Shown: piece by piece, positions 17,449-27,403 of the stretch
How the letters are laid out: the number at the start of each line of letters is the position of its first letter
Position numbering within the stretch: the stretch's first letter is position 1
NCBI RefSeq assembly: GCF_013166655.1
Contig: NZ_JABKCA010000026.1
Location: 1-58,747, forward strand
DNA: 58,747 nucleotides
DNA from: Lentimicrobium sp. L6
GTDB taxonomy: Bacteria; Bacteroidota; Bacteroidia; Bacteroidales; UBA12170
Direction: 5' to 3'
Notes under the pieces: model-generated
What the model saw: the letters and a program-made list of their open reading frames with translations, nothing else
What the model was told of the DNA's origin: nothing
Database searches by the model: none
Made by a program: the position numbers and the translations under genes

Positions 17449-19803
17449 ATGATTAAAAACTACATAAAGATTGCATTTGCAAATCTTACTAAAAACAGGA
17501 TATACTCTATTATTAGTATTTCGAGCCTTTCTATTGGTTTGGCAGTAGTCATTCTGCTGTTCTTATATGTTTCGCATGAATTTAGCTATGATCGTTATAA
17601 TCAGAAAGCAGATAACATTTATCGATTATGCAATAAAGAGGACCCTTATCAGGCACCTCAAGCTGCTAATTATTTAGCCGATAAACTGCCACAAATAAGG
17701 GAATCCGCTCGAATTTTGATTAGGGGAGATATGGCTGTTCAACATGAAGAGCTAAAATTTAGCGAACCCTTAGCTGTTTTTGTGGATGCTGATTTATTGC
17801 AAATGTTCTCCTTCAAATTTAAATTTGGCAATGCCAAAACGGCTTTGAATGATCCCGAAACTATTGTAATCTCAGAAAAAGTGGCACAAAAGTATTTTGG
17901 AAATGAAAACCCAATGGGCAAACTATTAATACTCAATAATGAATATAAAGGCACCATTACAGGAGTTTTTGAAAATATGCCACAAAATTCACATTTTAGA
18001 TATGATTTTCTAATCTCATTAGCAGGTGCCAATAATTTGTTTGGCGAAGAAAGTATGAATGATTGGGGTTGGCAAAATTTCCTGGTTTATTTTGAGATGC
18101 AAGATCAGTTTTCAAAACCGGAAACTGAAGCAATAATTTCTGAGTTAATAAAAGATAAAAGAGGCGATGAGACTTTACCATTTTTTGAGCTACAAAATCT
18201 AAAAGATATCCATCTCTACTCTTCTCATATGTCAAACGACATTCAACCTCAGAATAGCATTGTTTATGTGTTGATTTTTTCAGCCATTGGTTTGCTAATT
18301 TTGCTGATTGCTAGTTTTAATTATGTGAATCTTTTGACGGCAAATGCAACAAAACGAGTTCTAGAGATTAGTGTTCGAAAGACCTTTGGAGCCTCACGTA
18401 TTCAGTTGGCTAAGCAATTTATCTCAGAGTCGATGATTGTGTTTTTTATCTCATTTTGTATTGCCTTAATATTGGTTTGGATGAGCTTGCCGCTATTTAA
18501 TATATTGGCAGGAAAATCCATTGTATTTTCTATGCTAATCAGTCCAAATATGATATTAAGCCTTGTAAGTATGGTGTTCATCCTTGGCATATTAGCAGGT
18601 TGGTATCCTGCAATTGTTTTGTCTTCCTATAGCCCTACTAAAGTGATGAAATCAAATGATAGAAGTATGGGTTCTGGATTTCAAATCAAGAGGATTCTAG
18701 TGGGAGCTCAGTTTACCATTGTCATTGTTTTAATCGCCAGTTCTTTGGTTATGCTGAAACAAATAAGTTTCCTTCAAAATAAAAGCTTAGGATTTGATAA
18801 AGAATATGTTCTTGTTGCCAATGTGAATGATTATGGTGATGAAGCAAAATATCTTTCGCTCAAACAAATGCTTCTCGAACAAAGTTTGGTGAAGAGTGTT
18901 TCAACAGCAAGTCGTGTTCCTTCTGGTAGCCTAAATAATTGGGGAGCAGCTAAATTAACAGAAGAAGCAGAGTGGACTAGGCTTCCTATTGTACATGTGC
19001 AATTTGATTATTTTAAAACGCTCGGGATAGAAGCAACTCAAGGAAGACTTTTTTCTGATCAACTAAAAACAGATGCTACCGAATCATTGATTTTAAATGA
19101 GGCAGCTGTCAATTTTTTAGGCATTCAAGGAAACCCAATAGGACAAAAGATTTTCAGTCATTGGCCATATGCTAATAGGGAAATTGTAGGAGTTATTAGC
19201 GATTTTCATTTTGAATCTCTTCATGATAAAATTAAGCCTGTGTTTTTCATTATTAATCAAGATTGGTGTTCCCGACTTATTGTAAAACTCAATTCGTCCA
19301 ATGCTGGCGATGCCATCAATATCCTTAAAGAAACGAGTCAAAAAATCTATCCCGATGAAATGTTTGATTTTCACTTCTTAGATGAAAGAGTGGAGCAACT
19401 TTATCAGAAAGATGAAAGGACTTTTAAATTGATGTCTTATTTTGCATTCATTGCTATTTTTCTAGCCAGCATAGGATTATTTGGAATGGCTTCTTTTATG
19501 ATGGCTAATCGGACAAAGGAAATTGGTATTCGCAAAGTAAATGGTGCCACCATTCCTGAAGTGATCAAATTACTAAACATGAGTTTTATCAAGTGGATGG
19601 CGGTATCCTTTGTCATAGCAACTCCAATTGCATTTTATGGAATGAACAGGTGGCTCGAAAATTTCGCCTATAAATCTGCGCTTAGCTGGTGGATATTTGC
19701 TTTAGCAGGGATTATTTCTTTGGCCTTGGTTTTATTGACCATAAGTGGATTAAGTTTTAAAGCTGCTCGCAGAAATCCTGTTGATGCCTTGAGATACGAA
19801 TAA
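17449..19803 (+). CDS. FtsX/MacB-type ABC permease 7
   Basis: A 784-residue permease and the closest relative of permease 3 in the window: same N-terminus (MIKNYIKIAFAN), same leader, same periplasmic signatures (SRxPSGSLNN, FDYFKTLGIEA) and nearly the same length. It has two periplasmic domains and two FtsX bundles. Coupling motifs are EISVRKTFGA in the first half and EIGIRKVNGA near 691; the end is ARRNPVDALRYE. The pair is separated by three unrelated permeases, so a duplicated copy was either moved or had others inserted between. Permease 8 follows after 23 bp. Confidence 0.93.
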   Translation: MIKNYIKIAFANLTKNRIYSIISISSLSIGLAVVILLFLYVSHEFSYDRYNQKADNIYRLCNKEDPYQAPQAANYLADKLPQIRESARILIRGDMAVQHEELKFSEPLAVFVDADLLQMFSFKFKFGNAKTALNDPETIVISEKVAQKYFGNENPMGKLLILNNEYKGTITGVFENMPQNSHFRYDFLISLAGANNLFGEESMNDWGWQNFLVYFEMQDQFSKPETEAIISELIKDKRGDETLPFFELQNLKDIHLYSSHMSNDIQPQNSIVYVLIFSAIGLLILLIASFNYVNLLTANATKRVLEISVRKTFGASRIQLAKQFISESMIVFFISFCIALILVWMSLPLFNILAGKSIVFSMLISPNMILSLVSMVFILGILAGWYPAIVLSSYSPTKVMKSNDRSMGSGFQIKRILVGAQFTIVIVLIASSLVMLKQISFLQNKSLGFDKEYVLVANVNDYGDEAKYLSLKQMLLEQSLVKSVSTASRVPSGSLNNWGAAKLTEEAEWTRLPIVHVQFDYFKTLGIEATQGRLFSDQLKTDATESLILNEAAVNFLGIQGNPIGQKIFSHWPYANREIVGVISDFHFESLHDKIKPVFFIINQDWCSRLIVKLNSSNAGDAINILKETSQKIYPDEMFDFHFLDERVEQLYQKDERTFKLMSYFAFIAIFLASIGLFGMASFMMANRTKEIGIRKVNGATIPEVIKLLNMSFIKWMAVSFVIATPIAFYGMNRWLENFAYKSALSWWIFALAGIISLALVLLTISGLSFKAARRNPVDALRYE

Positions 19804-19826
19804 AGGAACCTTAATGAAAGAACACA

Positions 19827-22181
19827 ATGATGATAAATATGATTAAGTCTGCTTTTTATAGTTTTAAAAACTTTAAAATTTATTCCTTTATCAATCTATT
19901 TGGATTGGTGTTAGGTTTAAGCTGCTCCATGGTTATTATCTTATATGTTAGTTTTGAATACTCTTTCGATAGTTTTCATAAAGATAAGGATCGAATTTTT
20001 AGGGTGAATGAAATAGCTACAAGCCCAAAAGCAAGAAATATTAGCCCTTCGATTAGAATGCCCTATGGCCCTGCTTTAAAAAATGAAATTTCAGAAATTG
20101 AAGAGGTGGTCAGGATACGGAACAATTGGCATGAAAATACGCTTAAGTATGGCGATAAAGAGCTTACTCTTGAGAATGTGATTTTTGCTGATAGCAATTT
20201 ATTCGAGTTTTTTTCTTTCGATATCATCCAAGGGCAGCCAAAGCAAGTCCTAGCAGGTAAGAATAGTATTGTGCTTACACAAAAAGTTTCAGAGCGATTA
20301 TTTGGAAAGGAGAATGCATTAGGGAATCTTGTGGAGTATGACAATAATTCCTATATCATTACCGGAATTGTAGCCGATATTCCTTTAAATTCTCACATTC
20401 AGTTCAATGCTGTTTTTCCCATGGAAATATTAATCCATTCACCCGATGTATATGTTGGCTGGGATGGTGGAATATCTGCTCATACTTTTGTCAAGCTTTA
20501 TTCAGGACATTTACAATCAAAAGTAGAAGCAAGATTACCCGATTTTTTATGGGAAAAGATAAATAAAAAGGATGAAGATTCAGGTTTTTTCAGTGAATTT
20601 TATCTGGAGCCTTTAGCACAAATACACTTGTTCTCTGATGTGGATTGGGATAGTAATGGCAAAGATGGAAAACAAGTTTTACTGCTTCTGTTTATTGGAG
20701 TTCTCATCCTTCTGATAGCCATCATTAATTATCTTTTTATTTCAAGTGGAGTATTAAGCCTCCGCTTAAAGGAGTTTCGTATTAAACACTATTTTGGATA
20801 TGAAGAATCTGGCATTGCCAAACAATTTTTTATAGAATCGTTTCTGCTATTTATGATTGCAGCAGTGCTTTCGGCGATGATCATCTATGTGTTGAGGAAT
20901 CCCATTTTTCAGTTATTCCAAACTGATTTTATATCCTTCCAGTTGAAGGAAAATATTTTCATGTTGATAATGGCGATTATCGTCATCAGCAGTATTACTG
21001 CTTTTATCCAATTTGTAAATTACAAAAAGAAAATCATTAGCATTGACGAAATTAGTTCTTTCTCAACGCCCTTTCGAAGTAGAAGACTGAATTATATTTC
21101 TGCATTTCAATTTTGTATTTCTATTGTTCTTATCTCCTCCATACTGATTGTTAATAAGCAATTAAACTATGCATTACATAAGGATTTGGGATTTAAAGCG
21201 GAGCATGTTATTAATATTTCTCATGGTTCTATTGGTGCGAAACAAGGAATGCTCATAGACGAAATAAAAAAAATACCAGGTGTGGTAAATGCATCAGCAA
21301 GTTTTGGTATTCCTGGATTAGAGACTACCGCTAATGGCTATCAACCTGAGGGTTCAGAGCAGTATCAAATGTTTAACGCGCTCTATGTAGATGATAACTT
21401 CTTTAATACTTTCAAATTGGAATTATTGGAAGGCCGAAATTTTAGAGAAGGGCTTAACAGCGACACCAAAAAGTTTATCATAAACGAAACATTAGCCAAA
21501 CAGATGAATTGGGAGAATGCTGTCGGAAAATCAATGTTTAGAAATAGCAATTATGAAATTATTGGGGTGGTAAAAGATTTCCATGTAGGATTGATATACA
21601 GTAAAATACCTCCATTAATCATCTCAAAAGAATGGGCTGATAGCTTTTACTCCCTATCCATAGCATTAATGCCGGGTGAAACTCAGAAAACGATAAACGA
21701 GATAGAAACTTTGTGGTATAGCGTGTTACCCGATGTTCCTTTCCATTACTCGTTTATGAATACAAAATTTGAAAGTTTGTATGCTGAGATAAAGCGAACG
21801 GCCACTATTTTGTTTCTATTTACTTGCATATCTATACTCATATCTATGCTAGGTTTATTTGGAGTTACATTTTTGCTCATGAATAGTAAAGTGAAAGAAA
21901 TAGGTATTAGAAAAGTAAATGGAGCCACTGTTTTTGAAATGGTGAAAATGTTAAATTATAATTTCATAAAATGGGTGCTCATTGCCTTTGTTATTGCTGT
22001 TCCCATTGCTTGGTATGCTATGAACACATGGTTACAGAACTTTGCTTATAAAGCAGAAATTAATTGGTGGGTTTTTGCATTTGCAGGAATGATGGCTTTT
22101 CTGATAGGAATAATAACCATAAGTTGGCAAACCTTTTTAGCAGCAAGAAGAAATCCAATTGAGGCTTTACGTTACGAATAA
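19827..22181 (+). CDS. FtsX/MacB-type ABC permease 8
   Basis: A 784-residue double-domain permease 23 bp after permease 7 and 45 bp before permease 9, so probably in one transcript. First helix about 18-40. The first-half coupling region is highly diverged (EFRIKHYFGY), while the second half keeps EIGIRKVNGA (near 691). The last bundle (VPIAWYAMNTWLQNFAYK) resembles permeases 1 and 2, and the protein ends ARRNPIEALRYE. An ATG three bases further in (19830) is equally possible as start. Cargo unknown. Confidence 0.92.
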   Translation: MMINMIKSAFYSFKNFKIYSFINLFGLVLGLSCSMVIILYVSFEYSFDSFHKDKDRIFRVNEIATSPKARNISPSIRMPYGPALKNEISEIEEVVRIRNNWHENTLKYGDKELTLENVIFADSNLFEFFSFDIIQGQPKQVLAGKNSIVLTQKVSERLFGKENALGNLVEYDNNSYIITGIVADIPLNSHIQFNAVFPMEILIHSPDVYVGWDGGISAHTFVKLYSGHLQSKVEARLPDFLWEKINKKDEDSGFFSEFYLEPLAQIHLFSDVDWDSNGKDGKQVLLLLFIGVLILLIAIINYLFISSGVLSLRLKEFRIKHYFGYEESGIAKQFFIESFLLFMIAAVLSAMIIYVLRNPIFQLFQTDFISFQLKENIFMLIMAIIVISSITAFIQFVNYKKKIISIDEISSFSTPFRSRRLNYISAFQFCISIVLISSILIVNKQLNYALHKDLGFKAEHVINISHGSIGAKQGMLIDEIKKIPGVVNASASFGIPGLETTANGYQPEGSEQYQMFNALYVDDNFFNTFKLELLEGRNFREGLNSDTKKFIINETLAKQMNWENAVGKSMFRNSNYEIIGVVKDFHVGLIYSKIPPLIISKEWADSFYSLSIALMPGETQKTINEIETLWYSVLPDVPFHYSFMNTKFESLYAEIKRTATILFLFTCISILISMLGLFGVTFLLMNSKVKEIGIRKVNGATVFEMVKMLNYNFIKWVLIAFVIAVPIAWYAMNTWLQNFAYKAEINWWVFAFAGMMAFLIGIITISWQTFLAARRNPIEALRYE

Positions 22182-22226
22182 TCAAATAGAAATAATGATT
22201 GATAATCAAAAAAATTAACTAGAAAT

Positions 22227-24620
22227 ATGATGCTCATAAAAAGTATTAGCTTGTCGATAAAGCGTTTGTGGTCCTTCAAACTCTATTCTATCATCAGTAT
22301 TATGGGATTGAGTTTGGCTATGGCTGTGGCCTTGGCTATTTTCTCCTATACTTCGCATCATGCCAGTTATGATAGGTTTATCGAAAATGGAGAAAACGCC
22401 TATAGATTGGTCTCTAGACTTGGAGATGGCAACTATAATACCAGCACTTTTGCTGCCCTTCAAGATGTTATTGAGGAGGATGTAAATGTGATTTCTTCCA
22501 CCACTTGTCATACTTATCATTCCATTGAAGAATTGGATGTGGAGGGAGAGAAGTATAAAATAGATCATGCTATTTTTATAAACTCCTCCTTTCTTGATTT
22601 TTATTCCATTTCCTTAATTTTGGGAGATTATAGAAGTATTGATGAGCCCAATATGGTCTTTCTTACACAAAAAATGGCTGATAGAGTATTCCCACAAGAG
22701 AGCGCTATTGGAAAGCAAGTATTTGTGAGGTCTTTTAGTGCGCATCAGGATAGCTTAATTGCTTTTACGGTGGGAGGAATAGTAGAAGAGATGCCCATGA
22801 ATTCTCATCTATCGTATGAGGTTTTGTTTTCGCAATCTGGTCATTTTTCACCAACAGTAGAGGCTGTGAAATCCCGTAAGGTTTTTGCTGCAGCTATCTA
22901 TTTAAAACTTCGCGAAGGTGCAGATATAGAGGTTTTTGAGTCGGGTCTGAGGGAACGAGCTGAAGTTCGACTTGAAAACGCTCCTGGCCCTCCAATGGAG
23001 GCTTTTAATTTTCATTTACAGCCTATTTTCGATATACACTTTACTGCAGGATTAACAGGAGAAATGAAGCCAACCGTTCGTGAATCTTCTCATCAGGTTT
23101 TAATCATCATTGGGTATTTGATACTGGCTTTAGCCATCTTAAATTTCGTGATTATGCACATTGCTAAAGCCTCTTTCTATCGCAAAGCCAACTTTATGAT
23201 GCGATCGATGGGTGCTTTTAAGAATCAGATACTATTTCAAACCTTTTCGGAAATATTTATTTCTGTATTCTTCAGTTTGATTCTGGCGATATATCTTTTG
23301 GCTTCCTTTCAAGGATTATTTGGAGCAGACTATTTTGGCGACTTTAAAATCTCGTTCTTCTCCTTTAACTTCATCTCCTTATGTCTGCTGAGTCTTTTAT
23401 TGCTAAGCTTGATTATTTCATTGATAGCCTCCTCCGATTTAGTGAAGAAAGAATCATTATTATCTGAGATTAAATTGAAAAGCAAAAGGAAGTTTGCTGT
23501 CATTTTATTGATATTTCAGTTTACTGCTGTAATAGGCCTGATTGGTTTTACCCTGCTGATCAATAAACAAATAGATTTTATCCAAAATAAAGACTTGGGT
23601 TATAATAGTGAGCAAACTTTGGTGATTAAAGTTCCTCAAAATAATGAAAAAATAAACATATTAAAACAAGAACTGAAAAATGATAAAGCCGTAATCAGTG
23701 CTGCAGCTGTTCGTCACTATCCGGGCTATAGACTACAAGATATGACTTTCTCTAATGCCGAGGATTCCTTTCCTTTTAAGTTTGGATTTATTGAGGCTGA
23801 TGCCTTAGAAACATTAGATATCCCTGTTATTCAATATTTTCATCCCGATAAAGAAAGGGCAAAAGGAGGATGGTATATCAATGAGACTTTCTATCATCAA
23901 TTGCAGCAAAAGTATAGTGAAGAACAAATCAGCAGTAGTCAATTTCCTGTTGACGAGAATGCGGAAGATAGGGGGGAGCAAGAGTTCTTAATATTGGGCG
24001 TCATCGGAGATTTTCATTATGAATCCTTACATCACAATATTGAAAGTTTTGCTTTCCATATTCCTGATGATGAAAGAATGGGATTTCGTTTTGTTTTGGT
24101 CAAATTCTTCCATAATGAAGCCCATCGTTTGATCAAATTAGTTAAACAGAAGCTAGCTGAGGTTTTTCCTGGTCAACCTGTACGCTATCATTTCATGCAA
24201 GAAGAAGTGCAAGAACAATATGAATCGGAAAGCGTTTTACTAAAGCTCATCAATACTTTTTCCATCCTCAGCATCTTAATAGCCTGTTTCGGATTAATTG
24301 GGCTTTCTGTTTTTATATCAGAACAAAGAACAAAAGAAATTGGCATTAGAAAAGTGAATGGAGCTTCCATTAGCGAAGTACTATTATTATTGCTTAAAGA
24401 TGTGGTGATTTGGATTTCGGTATCCTTTATTTTGGCCACTCCACTTTCCTATTTTGCCATGAGAAAATGGTTAGAAAATTTTGCCTATAAAACAGATATC
24501 TCCTGGTGGATATTTCTTTTGTCAGCTGCAATAGCTTTTGTTATCGCATTGATAACAGTGAGTTGGCAAACCATCAAAGCAGCCAGAAAAAATCCAATTG
24601 AAGCATTGAGATATGAATAG
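22227..24620 (+). CDS. FtsX/MacB-type ABC permease 9
   Basis: At 797 residues this is the longest intact permease in the array. It begins ATGATG, so either codon may start. The first half lacks a recognisable EIG(I/L)RK coupling motif, reading KANFMMRSMGA instead, while the second half is canonical (EIGIRKVNGA near 704). The second periplasmic domain has an acidic insertion near residues 575-590 (PVDENAEDRGEQE) not seen in the others. It ends ARKNPIEALRYE. Permease 10 starts 15 bp downstream. Family assignment rests on shared architecture; function is inferred. Confidence 0.92.
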   Translation: MMLIKSISLSIKRLWSFKLYSIISIMGLSLAMAVALAIFSYTSHHASYDRFIENGENAYRLVSRLGDGNYNTSTFAALQDVIEEDVNVISSTTCHTYHSIEELDVEGEKYKIDHAIFINSSFLDFYSISLILGDYRSIDEPNMVFLTQKMADRVFPQESAIGKQVFVRSFSAHQDSLIAFTVGGIVEEMPMNSHLSYEVLFSQSGHFSPTVEAVKSRKVFAAAIYLKLREGADIEVFESGLRERAEVRLENAPGPPMEAFNFHLQPIFDIHFTAGLTGEMKPTVRESSHQVLIIIGYLILALAILNFVIMHIAKASFYRKANFMMRSMGAFKNQILFQTFSEIFISVFFSLILAIYLLASFQGLFGADYFGDFKISFFSFNFISLCLLSLLLLSLIISLIASSDLVKKESLLSEIKLKSKRKFAVILLIFQFTAVIGLIGFTLLINKQIDFIQNKDLGYNSEQTLVIKVPQNNEKINILKQELKNDKAVISAAAVRHYPGYRLQDMTFSNAEDSFPFKFGFIEADALETLDIPVIQYFHPDKERAKGGWYINETFYHQLQQKYSEEQISSSQFPVDENAEDRGEQEFLILGVIGDFHYESLHHNIESFAFHIPDDERMGFRFVLVKFFHNEAHRLIKLVKQKLAEVFPGQPVRYHFMQEEVQEQYESESVLLKLINTFSILSILIACFGLIGLSVFISEQRTKEIGIRKVNGASISEVLLLLLKDVVIWISVSFILATPLSYFAMRKWLENFAYKTDISWWIFLLSAAIAFVIALITVSWQTIKAARKNPIEALRYE

Positions 24621-24635
24621 CTTATAATATAAAAC

Positions 24636-26993
24636 ATGATACTAAACTATATAATATCAGCATTTAAGCATTTGTGGAAGAACCGTTTTTTCACCCTTAT
24701 AAACTTGATTGGTTTATCTATTGCTCTATTTATTGCATATAATGCCCTTGTTTATATACTATTTCAATTCAGCTTTAATAAGCATCACGAAAAAATTGAC
24801 GACATTTATCTGGTGGAATCATACTTGACGGACTTCCAAATGTCTCGTTCTCGAGTTGCCTATAAAGTGGCTCAAACTTTATGTGATGAATTTCCAGAGA
24901 TTGAGACTGCTACTAAATATAGTTATTTGAAGAGCGTAAAAGTTGAACATAATAATGAGGTTTTCAATGCAAAGGAATTCTATGCTGTTGATGAAAATAT
25001 ATTGGATGTTTTTTCAATTCCATTGCTTTCACAAAATGGGCAGGAAGTTTTATTATCAGATAAAAGCTCTATTCTTATTTCTGAAGAAATGGCGAAGAAG
25101 TATTTTGGGGATAAAAATCCTGTTGGTGAATCATTAAAAATAAATACTAGGAATGGCCAATTAGTTTTCATCGTTCAGGCTGTTTTTAAGGATACTCCTT
25201 TAAATTCTACTTTTCGTCCGAGCTATATGGTGAATCAAGAAAATGCTTTTAATTTTTTCGAACGCTATAGCGATGAAAAGGATAAGCAGGATATTATGGA
25301 TAATTGGACCAGGAGAGATTGGTTTACCTATATCCTGTTATCACCAAATGCAGATATTGATAATTTAAATTCAAAATTAGAGGGATTCCTTTCTAGAGTG
25401 GCTGGAAAAGGTTTAAAAATAGAATTGAAAATCCATTCTTATAAAGAACTCTATATTGATTATTATATGGATTTTGAAGTGTTATATGTTCTTTTAATAC
25501 TTGCACTATTGGTCATCTTTGTAGCTTCAGCAAATTATATCATACTTAATTCGGCTTTATCCATCAACAGAAATAAGGAAATTGGAATAAGAAAGGTAAT
25601 GGGCGCAAAACCCAAAGATATAAAGAAACAATTCCTTGGGGAGTCCATTATTCTTTCCCTATTGGCTTTACCATTAAGTATCTTATTGTTTAAGATATTT
25701 CTTCCAGATATTACCTCCCTTTTAAAGATTCCACTTGATTTTGTCAATCTGAATTTCTTTAGTTATTTTCCTTATTTCTTACTATTAAGTATTGTGATTG
25801 GGCTTTTGTCGGGTATATATGTTTCCTATAAGCTTTCCAATCTCCTTGTTGTTGATGTGCTGAAAGTCAAGTATAAAAAGCTTTCGACGAAGAGCGTTTT
25901 TCGAAAATCATTAATAATTTTTCAGTTATGTATTGTGATTTCACTTCTCATTATTCTTTTTGCGATTAGGCTGCAATTGAACTATAGTCAAGAGAAAGAC
26001 ATGGGTTTTGATAAAGATGATATTATCATATTAAACCTTCCCCGTGGATCGGGAAATACACAAGCTTTTCTAGATGGAATACTTGCAAATCCAAATGTAA
26101 GAAAAGCTGCTTTAGCTATGGATGGTCCTCCTACAAATTCGTCTATGAGTTTTATGGTGCCACGATTTGATCAACCTGAGGAAGAAATTTTGCTTGAAGC
26201 AATGGGAGTGGATCATGGTTTTTTAGAGGTTTTTGATTTTAAACTCATAGAAGGCAGATACTTTTCAAAACAATTCACTTCAGATAAGAATGCTGTTCTC
26301 TTGAACGAAACCGCTGTTGAAAGTTTGGGTTTGACAGATCCCCTTGGAAAGAAAGTAATAGGAAAGGAAGTAATTGGGATTATTAAAGATTTTCATTTTC
26401 ATTCTATGCATAGAGAGATTCCAGCATTAGTCATTAAACTAGGAACAAAAAAATATCTTTCTGAAATTGCTATAAAGCATGAGCCCAATTCACAAGCTGA
26501 TATCATAGATGATGCAAAGAAGCAATGTGAGGAAACTGGAAAAGTTGGAAATTTATCGGTTCGAACTTTCGATGAAACATTATCTCAGCTTTATGAGCAG
26601 GAGAAACTTTATACCCATGTGATTGCCATCATCACCTTGATCATTTGTTTAATTGCTTTATCAGGTTTGTTTGGTTTGAGCCTATTTATGATTCGTAGCA
26701 AACAACGTGAGCTTGGCTTGAAAAAACTTTATGGAGCTTCCATTCGGTCTATTCAATATTCATTGTTTAGAGAGTTTTCTTATCAAGTGTTATGGGCATT
26801 TCTTATAGCCATTATACCTTCCTATTTTGTGGTAAGTAAATATCTAGAGCAGTATGCTTATAAGACACCATTAAATATTTGGATTTTTATTTTGCCTGGC
26901 ATCATCACCTATTTGGTGGTTTCCATGGCTGTGATTTATTATGTAAACAAAGCTGCCAGAACCAATATCATTCAAATATTAAAAGAAGAATAG
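24636..26993 (+). CDS. FtsX/MacB-type ABC permease 10 (divergent subtype)
   Basis: A 785-residue double-domain permease of a different subtype from the rest. Its first-half coupling motif is the canonical one (EIGIRKVMGA near 315), while the second half has ELGLKKLYGAS near 692, and it ends TNIIQILKEE instead of ALRYE. Its C-terminus (LFREFSYQVLWAF, then YAYKTPL) matches the remnant at 28615-28872 closely, so permease 10 and the broken permease 11 form their own subfamily. The permease 11 remnant starts 15 bp later. The reversed pattern of which half is canonical is notable. Confidence 0.92.
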   Translation: MILNYIISAFKHLWKNRFFTLINLIGLSIALFIAYNALVYILFQFSFNKHHEKIDDIYLVESYLTDFQMSRSRVAYKVAQTLCDEFPEIETATKYSYLKSVKVEHNNEVFNAKEFYAVDENILDVFSIPLLSQNGQEVLLSDKSSILISEEMAKKYFGDKNPVGESLKINTRNGQLVFIVQAVFKDTPLNSTFRPSYMVNQENAFNFFERYSDEKDKQDIMDNWTRRDWFTYILLSPNADIDNLNSKLEGFLSRVAGKGLKIELKIHSYKELYIDYYMDFEVLYVLLILALLVIFVASANYIILNSALSINRNKEIGIRKVMGAKPKDIKKQFLGESIILSLLALPLSILLFKIFLPDITSLLKIPLDFVNLNFFSYFPYFLLLSIVIGLLSGIYVSYKLSNLLVVDVLKVKYKKLSTKSVFRKSLIIFQLCIVISLLIILFAIRLQLNYSQEKDMGFDKDDIIILNLPRGSGNTQAFLDGILANPNVRKAALAMDGPPTNSSMSFMVPRFDQPEEEILLEAMGVDHGFLEVFDFKLIEGRYFSKQFTSDKNAVLLNETAVESLGLTDPLGKKVIGKEVIGIIKDFHFHSMHREIPALVIKLGTKKYLSEIAIKHEPNSQADIIDDAKKQCEETGKVGNLSVRTFDETLSQLYEQEKLYTHVIAIITLIICLIALSGLFGLSLFMIRSKQRELGLKKLYGASIRSIQYSLFREFSYQVLWAFLIAIIPSYFVVSKYLEQYAYKTPLNIWIFILPGIITYLVVSMAVIYYVNKAARTNIIQILKEE

Positions 26994-27008
26994 AAAGAAT
27001 TATACTGC

Positions 27009-27386
27009 ATGAATCAAATAAAGATATGCATTAGGAATTTCAAGCACAGTCCCATGTTGCTGTTTATTAATGTCCCAGGTTTGGCAATCGGTTTGGCTGC
27101 TTTTATTCTAATCATTGCCATCATAAACTTTATCAACCAATTAGGTTCCGAAGTAGTGAAAACCTACCTCAGAAATCATATCTATTTTATTCGATCTAAT
27201 GATCATCAAATACTACTCTATGAAAAACGATCTAATACATTCCTATTTTTCTTAAAATATAATATTTCATTACCATCCATTAAAAGAGCTTGTATTTATT
27301 CGGAATATTGGCATTTCGTTGGGTTTTTAGACGAGCTGCCCTTGGGCGCAAAGTTGAGTTCATTATCAATTATACCAAAGTACTAA
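27009..27386 (+). pseudogene. N-terminal fragment of FtsX/MacB-type permease 11
   Basis: This 125-residue open frame begins like a permease (MNQIKICIRNFKHSPMLLF, helix about 18-40 containing GLAIGLAAFILIIA) and continues with weak similarity to the start of the first periplasmic domain (HIYFIRSNDH). It then stops. About 650 residues expected of the family are absent. The matching C-terminal piece reappears at 28615-28872, on the other side of a PD40 gene. The spacing to permease 10 (15 bp) is normal for this array, so this was probably the eleventh member before disruption. It may still be translated as a membrane stub. Confidence 0.8.
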
Positions 27387-27403
27387 TTTCAAACTTGTAA
27401 AAA

